This document shows positions 1 to 6,366 of a DNA stretch of 11,014 nt, in pieces. Under the pieces are notes generated by a model. That model did not search any database, was not told where the DNA came from, and saw only the letters and a list, made by a program, of their open reading frames with translations. Location: the NCBI GenBank assembly GCA_945875225.1, contig CAMCJY010000037.1, positions 1 through 11,014 on the forward strand. The letters are read 5' to 3'. Source of the stretch: Comamonas sp. lk (GTDB taxonomy: Bacteria; Pseudomonadota; Gammaproteobacteria; Burkholderiales; Burkholderiaceae_C). How positions within the stretch are numbered: the stretch's first letter is position 1; each line of letters starts with the position of its first letter. Made by a program: the position numbers and the translations under genes.

Positions 1-96
1 GAAGACCTGGTGCTAAAAGCCAACCGCTTGGCGCTTTTGCAGCAATTGCACAAGGCCATGAACCGCGTGGCCGACTTATCCAAGCTAGCCGCTTAA
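1..96 (+). CDS. glyS: glycyl-tRNA synthetase beta subunit, C-terminal end (partial)
   Basis: An open frame enters from the left edge and ends in TAA at 94-96, giving 31 residues that finish with MNRVADLSKLAA. A short helical tail with an MNRVADLS-like ending is what I know from the C-terminus of the bacterial GlyRS beta chain, and glyS directly before gmhB and plsC is a common Burkholderiales order. GlyRS (alpha2beta2) charges tRNA-Gly in the cytoplasm; this end belongs to the anticodon-binding part of the beta chain. Only the last codons are visible, so the call rests on a short tail plus gene order. It lies 15 bases before gmhB, consistent with one transcript. Confidence 0.72.
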   Translation, partial: EDLVLKANRLALLQQLHKAMNRVADLSKLAA

Positions 97-111
97 ACAG
101 CTTGTAGCACC

Positions 112-660
112 ATGAAACTTTGCATCCTCGACCGCGACGGCACGATCAACGAGGACAGTGATGAATACATCAAGTCCGCGCAGGAGTGGATACCGCTGCC
201 TGGCGCGCTGGAGGCCATTGCGCGCATCAACCATGCCGGTTGGCATGTGGTGGTGGCCAGCAACCAGTCGGGGCTGGGGCGTGGGTTGTTTGATGTGGCA
301 GCGCTCAATGCGATGCACGCCAAAATGCACAGCATGCTGGCCGCGGTGGGCGGGCGCATTGACGCCGTTTTTTACTGCCCCCACAGCCCGGCCGAAAATT
401 GCCAGTGCCGCAAACCCGCTTCTGGCTTGTTTGAGCAAATTGCCGAGCGTTACGGCATGGGCCTGGCCACCATGCCAGCGGTGGGTGACACTTCGCGCGA
501 CATGGTTGCCGCTATTGGAGCGGGCTGCACGCCGCATGTGGTGCAAACCGGTAAAGGCGCACTGTGGCGCGGCCAGCCTTTGCCCGAGGACTTTCCGCCG
601 CAAACTATGGTGCATGCAGACCTGTCCGCGTTTGCGGACTATTTGGTAACGCGTAGCTAG
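112..660 (+). CDS. gmhB: D-glycero-beta-D-manno-heptose 1,7-bisphosphate 7-phosphatase
   Basis: A 182-residue cytoplasmic HAD-superfamily phosphatase that removes the 7-phosphate from heptose 1,7-bisphosphate on the way to ADP-heptose, the precursor of the LPS inner core. HAD motif I is DRDGT at residues 7-11 (nucleophile D7, acid/base D9). Motif II is the serine in VVASNQSGLGRG near residues 47-58. The GmhB zinc loop is intact (C89, H91, C97, C99), followed directly by RKP with motif III K101. Motif IV is GDTSRD at 125-130. The length is normal for the family. The ATG at 112 places motif I at the very N-terminus, as expected; no clear Shine-Dalgarno is seen, and translation may be coupled to glyS. 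The zinc loop separates it from histidinol-phosphatase-type relatives that lack this loop. Confidence 0.95.
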   Translation: MKLCILDRDGTINEDSDEYIKSAQEWIPLPGALEAIARINHAGWHVVVASNQSGLGRGLFDVAALNAMHAKMHSMLAAVGGRIDAVFYCPHSPAENCQCRKPASGLFEQIAERYGMGLATMPAVGDTSRDMVAAIGAGCTPHVVQTGKGALWRGQPLPEDFPPQTMVHADLSAFADYLVTRS

Positions 661-688
661 CGCCTGGCTTTACCTGCGCAACAGATTT

Positions 689-1432
689 ATGCCATTCATT
701 CGCTCGGTTTTGCACATGCTGTGGATGATGGCCACCGTAGTACCTTTTGCGATTGCGATTTTGGGCGCTTCTATTTTTATCCGGGGCAATCCGCTTTGGG
801 CCATGGCGCGCGCCTGGTTGCGTACCGCGATTGCCGGTGCGCGTGTGATTCTGGGTATCCGGGTACGCGTCAGCGGCTGGGAGCATTTGCCCACTGGAGA
901 AAACAGCCCGGCCGTTTTGCTCGTCAAGCACCAGTCCACGCTGGAGACCTTTTTGCTGCCTTCGCTCATGCCGCATCCGCTGGCGTTTGTGTTCAAAAAA
1001 GAGTTGATGTATGTGCCGTTTTTTGGCTGGGCCATGAGCCGCCTCGACATGATTCATATTGACCGCAGCCAGCGTTCGCAGGCCTTTAACAAGGTCGTTT
1101 CGCAAGGCCAAGAATTGCTCGCCCGCGGGGTCTGGATCATCATGTTTCCCGAAGGTACGCGCACACCGCGCGGCGAAAAAGGCCTGTACAAAGCTGGCGG
1201 CACCCGCCTGGCCATTGAAACCGGCGCGCCCGTGTTTCCGATAGCGGTGAATTCGGCCCGCGTTTGGCCGCGCAAAGCCTTTATCAAATACCCTGGCCTG
1301 GTCGATGTGTCCATCGGCCCGGCGATCGCCAGCGAAGGCCGCAGTCCGGACGAAATGATGCGCGAAGTAGAGACCTGGATCGAGGCCGAAATGCGCCGTC
1401 TGGACCCCGACGCTTACCCGCAAAAGCCTTAG
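689..1432 (+). CDS. plsC: 1-acyl-sn-glycerol-3-phosphate acyltransferase (PlsC/LPLAT family)
   Basis: A 247-residue inner-membrane enzyme of the lysophospholipid acyltransferase family, expected to acylate lysophosphatidic acid at sn-2 to give phosphatidic acid for phospholipid synthesis. A hydrophobic N-terminal segment at about residues 9-31 should anchor it. Block I is KHQSTLE with H81; the acidic partner five residues on is E86 instead of the textbook D of HX4D. Block III, FPEGTR, is at 153-158, a KAG segment at 168-170, and block IV (GAPVFPIAV) begins near 179. It starts 28 bases after gmhB with no evident Shine-Dalgarno and lies 20 bases before the next gene, so it is probably in the same transcript. 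Exact acyl donor and whether this is the main PlsC of the cell cannot be told. Confidence 0.9.
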   Translation: MPFIRSVLHMLWMMATVVPFAIAILGASIFIRGNPLWAMARAWLRTAIAGARVILGIRVRVSGWEHLPTGENSPAVLLVKHQSTLETFLLPSLMPHPLAFVFKKELMYVPFFGWAMSRLDMIHIDRSQRSQAFNKVVSQGQELLARGVWIIMFPEGTRTPRGEKGLYKAGGTRLAIETGAPVFPIAVNSARVWPRKAFIKYPGLVDVSIGPAIASEGRSPDEMMREVETWIEAEMRRLDPDAYPQKP

Positions 1433-1452
1433 CGCACCAGAGCACTCGGGCC

Positions 1453-2391
1453 ATGCATCCGCTACTGCGCTACACCCTGGATTTGTTTGAATCCCTGGGC
1501 TCTGCGCCACCGGCTAAAACTGCGCTCCCCAATCTGCCCGCGCGCACGCCTCGCCGCGCTATCAAACCCGATGTGTCCAAGGCACCAAGCGATAAGGTCT
1601 CGATTGCTGGGCCATCCGAAGAGACAGTCTTTGCCCATCCCCAAGCCACGCGCAGCCTGCGTTTGCAAGGGGTACAGGTAGCGTTTTCGCTAGTGCGTGC
1701 GCGCCGGCGCAGCATCGGCATGCGCATCGGGCCCGATGGCTTGAGCGTGCGCGCACCGCGCTGGACCTCCTTGCTCGAAATCGACCAGGTCTTGCTAGCA
1801 CGTGCCCAGTGGATAGTGCGCAAACTGCACGAAAGCCGGGAGCGGCATACGCACTTGCAGCAAACCCGTATCGACTGGTGCGATGGCGCGGTCTTTCCTT
1901 ACTTGGGCGGACTGCTGCGTTTGCATCTGGATCCTTCGCACGGCTTTAGCGCGGTGGGCGCGGCTTTGGCAGAGGTCCAGGGCGGGCAGGATGGGCCGCT
2001 GTTGCGCGAGTTGCGCATCGCGCTGCCGGTGGACGCCAGTGCTGCGCAAATCCGCGATGCCACGCAGGCCTGGCTGATGCGCCAGGCCAAGGCCTTGTTT
2101 GAGGAGCGGCTCAATCACTTTGCGCCGCAATTGCAAGTGCGCTGGACCCGCTTGTCACTGAGCAATGCCGACAAGCGCTGGGGCAGCGCCAAGAGCGACG
2201 GCTCGATCCGCCTGAACTGGCGCTTGATGCATTTTGAGTTGCCGGTGATCGACTATGTGGTGGCGCACGAACTGAGCCATTTGCGGGTGATGAACCACAG
2301 CCCGCATTTCTGGCAAACCGTGGGCAGCGTGATGCCCGACTACCCGCAGCACCGCAAAAAGCTCAAAGATCCGACCGCGCCGCTTTGGTGA
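1453..2391 (+). CDS. YgjP-like (DUF45/M48-type) zinc metallopeptidase
   Basis: A 312-residue protein of the YgjP/DUF45 family of predicted zinc metallopeptidases. The HExxH motif is AHELSH (H272, E273, H276), followed by NHSPHFW, whose H282 is the likely third zinc ligand. Upstream is the family signature RWGSAKSDGSIRLNWRL (242-258), with alanine where many members have cysteine (RWGSC). The N-terminal 65 or so residues are proline/alanine-rich and look unstructured; the conserved domain begins near VAFSLVRARRRSIGMRI. The frame stays open upstream to 1264, but that part overlaps plsC in another frame; the ATG at 1453, 20 bases after the plsC stop, is the sensible start. No signal peptide is seen, so it is presumably cytoplasmic. 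The substrate of this family is unknown to me. Its stop lies 9 bases from that of the convergent downstream gene. Confidence 0.88.
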   Translation: MHPLLRYTLDLFESLGSAPPAKTALPNLPARTPRRAIKPDVSKAPSDKVSIAGPSEETVFAHPQATRSLRLQGVQVAFSLVRARRRSIGMRIGPDGLSVRAPRWTSLLEIDQVLLARAQWIVRKLHESRERHTHLQQTRIDWCDGAVFPYLGGLLRLHLDPSHGFSAVGAALAEVQGGQDGPLLRELRIALPVDASAAQIRDATQAWLMRQAKALFEERLNHFAPQLQVRWTRLSLSNADKRWGSAKSDGSIRLNWRLMHFELPVIDYVVAHELSHLRVMNHSPHFWQTVGSVMPDYPQHRKKLKDPTAPLW

Positions 2392-2400
2392 AGAACCGGC

Positions 2401-3471
2401 TCAGACCGCCAGGCTGAAGCGGTACACACCATCGCCGCCCAGAGAGCGGCGTAATTTTTTCTGGAACCACAGCATATGCAAGTGCGCCACTGCCTCGCCC
2501 ATGGCAAAAGTCATCTGGTGCAAGTCCAGCGCGCGCTTGAACAGTACGGGCACCACATCGCGTGCGCTTTGCGGACCAGCTTCGCAGGCCTGCATCACTT
2601 CGGCAAGGCGCTCGCGGTGGTGGGTGTGCAGTTGTTCAATGCGCACATGCAAACCGGTGAAAGGCTTGCCGTGCGCCGGTAGCGTCAAAGTATCCAAGGG
2701 CAGGGGTTTGAATTTGTCAATCGAGTCCAGAAATAGTTTGAGCGCATCGGCCTCAGGTTCTTGTTCATAGACGCTGACGTTGGTAGAAATGCGCGGCAGC
2801 ATCATGTCGCCGCCGATCAGTACAGCCAAGTCTTCGCAGTACAGCGCGATGTGCTCGGGTGCGTGGCCGTAGCCGCTGATGCAGCGCCAGTGGCGGCCAC
2901 CGATTTCCAGCACAGTGCCGTCCATGAGGCGGTGGTAGCTGTCGGGCACCGAAGGAACCAGGTTGGGAAAGTAGTTGGTGCGGGCGCGAACTTGCTCTAC
3001 CGAACCCTCGTCGTTCATGCCATGGGCGGCGAAGTAGGCGGCCGAGCGTTCGCCGCCAAAGCCGTTGGCGCCCATGCAGGCAAAGCGCGCTACCTGGTAG
3101 TCGGCAGCGCTGATCCATAAATCCACTTTCCAGCGTTCGCACAACCAATGCGCCAGACCGATATGGTCCGGGTGCATATGGGTGCAGATAACGCGCAGGA
3201 TCGGTAAACCTTGCAATTGACTGGCAAAAATTTGTTCCCATTGGGCCTTGGCCTCGTCGCGGTGGATACAACAGTCCACCACGCTCCAGCCCTCAATCGG
3301 ACCGTTTTCGCCTTCCACGCAATCGCGCAAAAGCCACAGGTTGATATGGTCTAGGGCAAAAGGCAGCGTCATGCGCACCCACAAAATACCGGGCGCCACC
3401 TCGATGCTGCCCCCCGGCGTTGGCAGGGCACTGCCCAATGGATAGTGGAGGTGGGATTCGAGGGCGTTCAT
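2401..3471 (-). CDS. metallo-beta-lactamase-fold hydrolase divergent from liuR
   Basis: A 356-residue MBL-fold protein (numbered from the ATG at 3471). The metal site is complete: THMHPDH gives H98, H100, D102 and H103; GYGHAPEH supplies H203; GGDM supplies D222; PAHG supplies H267. This is the two-metal pattern of glyoxalase II-like and thioester- or lactone-hydrolysing MBL enzymes. A C-terminal helical region of about 75 residues after the PAHG motif resembles that of LACTB2-like members. An ATG at 3492 would add MNHKPRT, but it lies inside the predicted -10 hexamer, so I prefer 3471. It is transcribed away from liuR from a promoter overlapping the palindromic operator, so it is probably in the LiuR regulon. 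The substrate is unknown; a CoA thioester of branched-chain catabolism is a guess from context only. Confidence 0.85.
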   Translation of the reverse strand: MNALESHLHYPLGSALPTPGGSIEVAPGILWVRMTLPFALDHINLWLLRDCVEGENGPIEGWSVVDCCIHRDEAKAQWEQIFASQLQGLPILRVICTHMHPDHIGLAHWLCERWKVDLWISAADYQVARFACMGANGFGGERSAAYFAAHGMNDEGSVEQVRARTNYFPNLVPSVPDSYHRLMDGTVLEIGGRHWRCISGYGHAPEHIALYCEDLAVLIGGDMMLPRISTNVSVYEQEPEADALKLFLDSIDKFKPLPLDTLTLPAHGKPFTGLHVRIEQLHTHHRERLAEVMQACEAGPQSARDVVPVLFKRALDLHQMTFAMGEAVAHLHMLWFQKKLRRSLGGDGVYRFSLAV

Positions 3472-3487
3472 GGTGCGTGGCTTATGG

Positions 3488-3516
3488 TTCATAATTGACG
3501 TTTACGTAAACGTCAA
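3488..3516 (-). promoter_or_regulatory. putative promoter of the MBL-fold gene
   Basis: Reading leftward, a -35-like TTGACG (3516-3511) and a -10-like TATGAA (3493-3488) are separated by exactly 17 bases. The -35 and the whole spacer lie inside or beside the 22-bp palindrome, so a bound regulator would control it directly. Transcription would start near 3481, giving a leader of about 10 bases before the ATG at 3471 with no visible Shine-Dalgarno. The assignment is by eye from sigma-70 consensus. Confidence 0.5.
3495..3516. promoter_or_regulatory. perfect 22-bp palindrome, predicted LiuR operator
   Basis: The half-site TTGACGTTTAC at 3495-3505 is followed without spacer by its exact reverse complement at 3506-3516. 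It lies between the divergent MBL-fold gene and the MerR-type regulator, the usual place for an autoregulatory MerR-family site. The core TTTACGTAAA and the flanking TTGAC/GTCAA agree with my memory of the LiuR motif in proteobacteria controlling leucine/isovalerate utilisation genes. Palindromy is seen directly; the identity of the binding protein is inferred from family and context. Confidence 0.82.
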
Positions 3517-3529
3517 CCCCGATTTTAGA
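3501..3529 (+). promoter_or_regulatory. putative promoter of the liuR-ivd operon
   Basis: Rightward, a -35-like TTTACG (3501-3506) within the palindrome and a -10-like TTTAGA (3524-3529) are spaced by 17 bases. Transcription would start near 3536, leaving a leader of about 60 bases before liuR. Both hexamers are imperfect, so this is weaker than the leftward promoter. The alternative TTGACG at 3495 would need a 20-base spacer. Operator overlap suggests regulation by LiuR itself. Confidence 0.4.
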
Positions 3530-3597
3530 CAGCCCGGCCCCCTGCCTCTGTCGCATTGGTTTGTGTCTTGCATCTTGCCCGTTCTTTGTCACCGCCT

Positions 3598-4035
3598 ATG
3601 AGCAGTACCTTCAGCATCAGCGACTTGTCACGCGAGTTTGACCTGACCACCCGGGCCATCCGTTTTTACGAAGACCTGGGCTTGTTGCAACCTGAGCGCA
3701 CCGGCCCGGGCGGGCGCAACCGGGTTTATAGCGTGCGCGACCGCACGCGCTTGAAGTTGACCTTGCGTGCCAAGCGCCTGGGCCTGAGTTTGACCGAGGC
3801 CAAGGACATCATCGATACCTACGAAAGTCCGCGCGATAGCGGCATGCAGCTGACCAAGTTTTTGGAAGTGCTGGACGTGCACCGCAGCCGCATTGAAGAG
3901 CAGATGGCAGATTTGCAGTCCAATCTGGACGAGATCAAAGTGCACCAGCGCGAAGCGCGGGCCTTGCTGGGCAAGGTGGCGGCAAGCGCGCCCAAAAGCA
4001 AAAAACCCAAAACCCCCGCCGCGCATGTCCGCTGA
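3598..4035 (+). CDS. liuR: MerR-family transcriptional regulator of leucine/isovalerate utilisation
   Basis: A 145-residue MerR-family DNA-binding regulator. The N-terminal winged helix-turn-helix is clear: FSISDLSREFDLTTRAIRFY at 5-24, then EDLGLLQPERTGPGGRNRVYS with the family wing near 25-45, followed by the second helical part (RLKLTLRAKRLGLSLTEAKDII). A long dimerisation helix spans about 85-125, and a lysine/proline-rich tail ends the protein. There are no cysteines, which argues against a metal-sensing MerR. With ivd two genes downstream and a LiuR-like palindrome upstream, LiuR is the natural call; in this family CoA or acid intermediates of leucine breakdown are the presumed inducers. 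The frame extends upstream to a TTG at 3556, but conserved sequence begins at the ATG at 3598. It overlaps the next gene by 11 bases. Confidence 0.88.
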   Translation: MSSTFSISDLSREFDLTTRAIRFYEDLGLLQPERTGPGGRNRVYSVRDRTRLKLTLRAKRLGLSLTEAKDIIDTYESPRDSGMQLTKFLEVLDVHRSRIEEQMADLQSNLDEIKVHQREARALLGKVAASAPKSKKPKTPAAHVR

Positions 4036-4471
4036 TTCCCAGCTTTACCCATTGCTGTGGGAGCGCATTGCCACCAGTTTGGCGCTCCAGGGCATGTCGC
4101 AGGCGCTGGGCGTGCGCTTGCTGCGCGCCGAGCCCGGCTGCGTCGAGTTGGCCCTGCCTTATTCCGACAAAGTGACGCAGCAGCAACTTGGATTTCATGG
4201 CGGTGCCACCGGCATGCTGGCCGATATTGCTGGCGGCTATGCGGCGCTGACGCTGGCCCCTCTTGGGCTTGAGGTCACCACGGTGGAATACAAAATCAAT
4301 TTTTTGGCGGCTTTTAAAAATGGCGAATTGCGCGCCACCGGCAAAGTGGTGCGCGCCGGTAAGCGGATTACGGTGGCATCGGCAGAGGTGCTGCATGTGG
4401 ATGCGAAAGGGCACACTAGCCTGTGTGCGCTGATGCAGCAAACCTTGACTACGGTGCCCGCCAGCGCCTGA
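4025..4471 (+). CDS. PaaI-like hotdog-fold thioesterase
   Basis: A 148-residue single hotdog-domain protein of the PaaI/YdiI acyl-CoA thioesterase group. The helix signature is FHGGATGMLADIAGGYAAL: HGG at 58-60 and the likely catalytic acid D67. VEYKINFLAAFKNGELRATGKVVRAGKRITVASAEVL is the typical central sheet. The start is the ATG at 4025, inside the end of liuR, so the two are probably translationally coupled; the longer open frame back to 3893 only overlaps liuR. It sits 24 bases before ivd. By family it hydrolyses acyl-CoA esters in the cytoplasm. A role in relieving build-up of a leucine-pathway acyl-CoA and freeing CoA is an inference; the true substrate is unknown. Confidence 0.87.
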   Translation: MSADSQLYPLLWERIATSLALQGMSQALGVRLLRAEPGCVELALPYSDKVTQQQLGFHGGATGMLADIAGGYAALTLAPLGLEVTTVEYKINFLAAFKNGELRATGKVVRAGKRITVASAEVLHVDAKGHTSLCALMQQTLTTVPASA

Positions 4472-4482
4472 CCATTTATTGC

Positions 4483-4488
4483 GAGGGG
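4483..4488 (+). promoter_or_regulatory. strong ribosome binding site of ivd
   Basis: GAGGGG, with the GAGG core at 4483-4486, lies 7 to 9 bases before the ATG at 4496. It is clearly better than the sites before liuR, the carbonic anhydrase or aceK, suggesting that the dehydrogenase is the most highly translated product of the operon. Confidence 0.7.
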
Positions 4489-4495
4489 ACTACAA

Positions 4496-5674
4496 ATGAC
4501 ACTACCAGGGCTGGACTTTCAACTTGGCGAAGACGTGGATGCGCTGCGCGAAGCGGTGCATGATTTTGCGCAAGCCGAAATCGCGCCGCGCGCCGCCGCC
4601 ATCGACCGCGACGACCAGTTCCCTATGGACTTATGGCGCAAGATGGGTGATCTGGGCGTGCTGGGTATTACCGTCGAAGAAGAATATGGTGGCTCCGCCA
4701 TGGGCTACTTGGCCCATATGGTGGCCATGGAAGAGATTTCGCGCGCCAGCGCTTCGGTGGGTTTGTCGTACGGCGCACACAGCAATTTGTGCGTCAACCA
4801 GATTCGCCGCAATGGCACGCCCGAGCAGCGCCAGCGCTACCTGCCCAAGCTGATCAGCGGCGAGCACGTGGGCGCCCTGGCTATGAGCGAGCCCGGTGCG
4901 GGTAGCGATGTGCTGTCCATGAAGCTGCGCGCACAGGAAAAGGGTGGTTACTTTGTGCTCAATGGCAGCAAGATGTGGATCACCAACGGCCCAGATGCGG
5001 ACACCCTGGTGGTCTATGCCAAAACCGATCCGGAGCTGGGCGCGCGCGGCGTCACGGCTTTTTTGATTGAAAAAAGCATGCCGGGTTTCTCGGTCGCGCA
5101 AAAACTCGACAAGCTGGGCATGCGTGGCAGCCACACGGGCGAGCTGGTGTTTAACAATGTGGAAGTGCCTTTGTCCCAGGTGCTGGGCGGGCTCAACAAT
5201 GGCGCCAAGGTCTTAATGAGTGGCCTGGACTATGAGCGTGCGGTGCTGAGCGGTGGGCCTTTGGGCATCATGCAAGCGGTGATGGACAACGTCATGCCCT
5301 ATATCCACGAGCGCAAACAATTTGGCCAAAGCATTGGCGAGTTCCAGCTGATTCAGGGCAAGGTGGCCGATATGTACACCGTGCTGCAAGCGGGCCGCTC
5401 GTTTGCGTACATGGTGGCGAAAAACTTGGACGCCTTGGGCAGCGAACATGTGCGCCGCGTGCGCAAAGACTGCGCTAGTGTGATTTTGTGGACTGCCGAA
5501 AAAGCCACCTGGATGGCCGGCGAAGGCGTGCAGATATTTGGTGGCAATGGTTATATCAACGACTACCCCTTGGGCCGCTTATGGCGCGATGCCAAACTCT
5601 ATGAAATCGGTGCTGGCACCAGCGAAATTCGCCGTATGCTCATCGGCCGTGAATTGTTTTCTGAAACCGCCTAA
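4496..5674 (+). CDS. ivd: isovaleryl-CoA dehydrogenase
   Basis: A 392-residue FAD-dependent acyl-CoA dehydrogenase, also named liuA, that oxidises isovaleryl-CoA to 3-methylcrotonyl-CoA in leucine degradation and passes electrons to ETF. The family motif AMSEPGAGSD is at 129-138 and WITNGPDADTLVVYAKT follows at 161-177. The best evidence for isovaleryl-CoA specificity is the catalytic base position: GLDYERAVLSGGPLGIMQ carries E247 in the helix where isovaleryl-CoA dehydrogenase has its base, while the C-terminal motif reads YEIGAGTSEIRR, with glycine where medium- and short-chain enzymes have their catalytic glutamate. Length and C-terminus are normal. It is preceded by a good Shine-Dalgarno and lies downstream of liuR and its operator. 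Confidence 0.95.
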   Translation: MTLPGLDFQLGEDVDALREAVHDFAQAEIAPRAAAIDRDDQFPMDLWRKMGDLGVLGITVEEEYGGSAMGYLAHMVAMEEISRASASVGLSYGAHSNLCVNQIRRNGTPEQRQRYLPKLISGEHVGALAMSEPGAGSDVLSMKLRAQEKGGYFVLNGSKMWITNGPDADTLVVYAKTDPELGARGVTAFLIEKSMPGFSVAQKLDKLGMRGSHTGELVFNNVEVPLSQVLGGLNNGAKVLMSGLDYERAVLSGGPLGIMQAVMDNVMPYIHERKQFGQSIGEFQLIQGKVADMYTVLQAGRSFAYMVAKNLDALGSEHVRRVRKDCASVILWTAEKATWMAGEGVQIFGGNGYINDYPLGRLWRDAKLYEIGAGTSEIRRMLIGRELFSETA

Positions 5675-5700
5675 ACCTTGTAGCGCAAAGCTGAACTTAT

Positions 5701-6354
5701 ATGACCCAGTTAAATGATTTATTTGCCCGCAACCGCAGCTGGGCGGCTGAAATGGAGCGCAAGCAGCCGGGTTTTTTTACCGGCTTAACGGCGCAGCAAA
5801 AGCCGCGCTATATGTGGATCGGTTGTTCAGATAGCCGTGTGCCCGCCAACCAGATCATCGGCCTGGCGCCCGGTGAAATTTTTGTCCACCGTAATGTGGC
5901 CAATGTGGTGGTGCATTCCGATTTGAACGCCTTGTCCACCATCCAGTTTGCGGTGGAGCGTTTGAAGGTGCGTGATATTTTGCTGGTTGGCCACTACGGT
6001 TGCTCCGGCGTGCAGGCGGCGCTGGAAGGTGCGCGCATTGGGCTGGCGGACAATTGGCTGCGCCATATCCAGGACGTTCGCGACCGACACCAAGCCTTGA
6101 TCGACGCCGCCCCCGAGGCCGCTCGCGCCAATATTTTGTGCGAGCTCAATGCGGTGGAGCAAGTGCTCAATGTGGCGCAAAGCACCGTCTTGCAAGACGC
6201 CTGGGCGCGCGACCAGGAGGTGACGCTGCACGCCTGCGTCTATGGCCTGCACGATGGCTTGCTCAAAGACTTGTACATGCATTTGGGGGGCAAAGACGAT
6301 ATTGCTGCCATCTACCGCGCGGCGATTGCCGCCATCGCCGCTGCGCCCCGCTAA
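5701..6354 (+). CDS. can: beta-class carbonic anhydrase
   Basis: A 217-residue zinc enzyme that interconverts CO2 and bicarbonate in the cytoplasm. All beta-class ligands and catalytic residues are present: C42, D44 and R46 in CSDSRVPAN, and H98 and C101 in GHYGCSG. The N-terminal FFTGLTAQQKPRYMWIGCSDSR and GEIFVHRNVANVV segments are also typical, and the length matches E. coli Can (YadF). It starts 26 bases after ivd with no good Shine-Dalgarno and ends 12 bases before aceK, so it is embedded in the leucine operon. The probable reason is that methylcrotonyl-CoA carboxylase, the enzyme after isovaleryl-CoA dehydrogenase, consumes bicarbonate; this link is inferred, as the carboxylase is not in the window. 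It may equally be the cell's general enzyme. Confidence 0.95.
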   Translation: MTQLNDLFARNRSWAAEMERKQPGFFTGLTAQQKPRYMWIGCSDSRVPANQIIGLAPGEIFVHRNVANVVVHSDLNALSTIQFAVERLKVRDILLVGHYGCSGVQAALEGARIGLADNWLRHIQDVRDRHQALIDAAPEAARANILCELNAVEQVLNVAQSTVLQDAWARDQEVTLHACVYGLHDGLLKDLYMHLGGKDDIAAIYRAAIAAIAAAPR

Positions 6355-6366
6355 GCCTAAACCGCT

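Noticed and set aside
605..1510. 301-codon minus-strand open frame opposite plsC
   Set aside because: It overlaps the well-supported plsC and ends of its neighbours, is rich in arginine, histidine and alanine, and shows no domain.
2392..2425. Possible terminator between the convergent genes
   Set aside because: Only a 5-bp stem (ACCGC/GCGGT) without a T run is visible, inside the end of the MBL-fold gene.
3556..3597. TTG start extending liuR by 14 residues
   Set aside because: The extra residues do not look like MerR-family sequence, and the HTH begins right after the ATG at 3598.
5765..5785. Hairpin with a T-rich loop early in the carbonic anhydrase gene, resembling an attenuator
   Set aside because: It encodes the conserved segment before the zinc motif, has only a 6-bp stem, and has no T tract after it; protein constraint explains it well enough.
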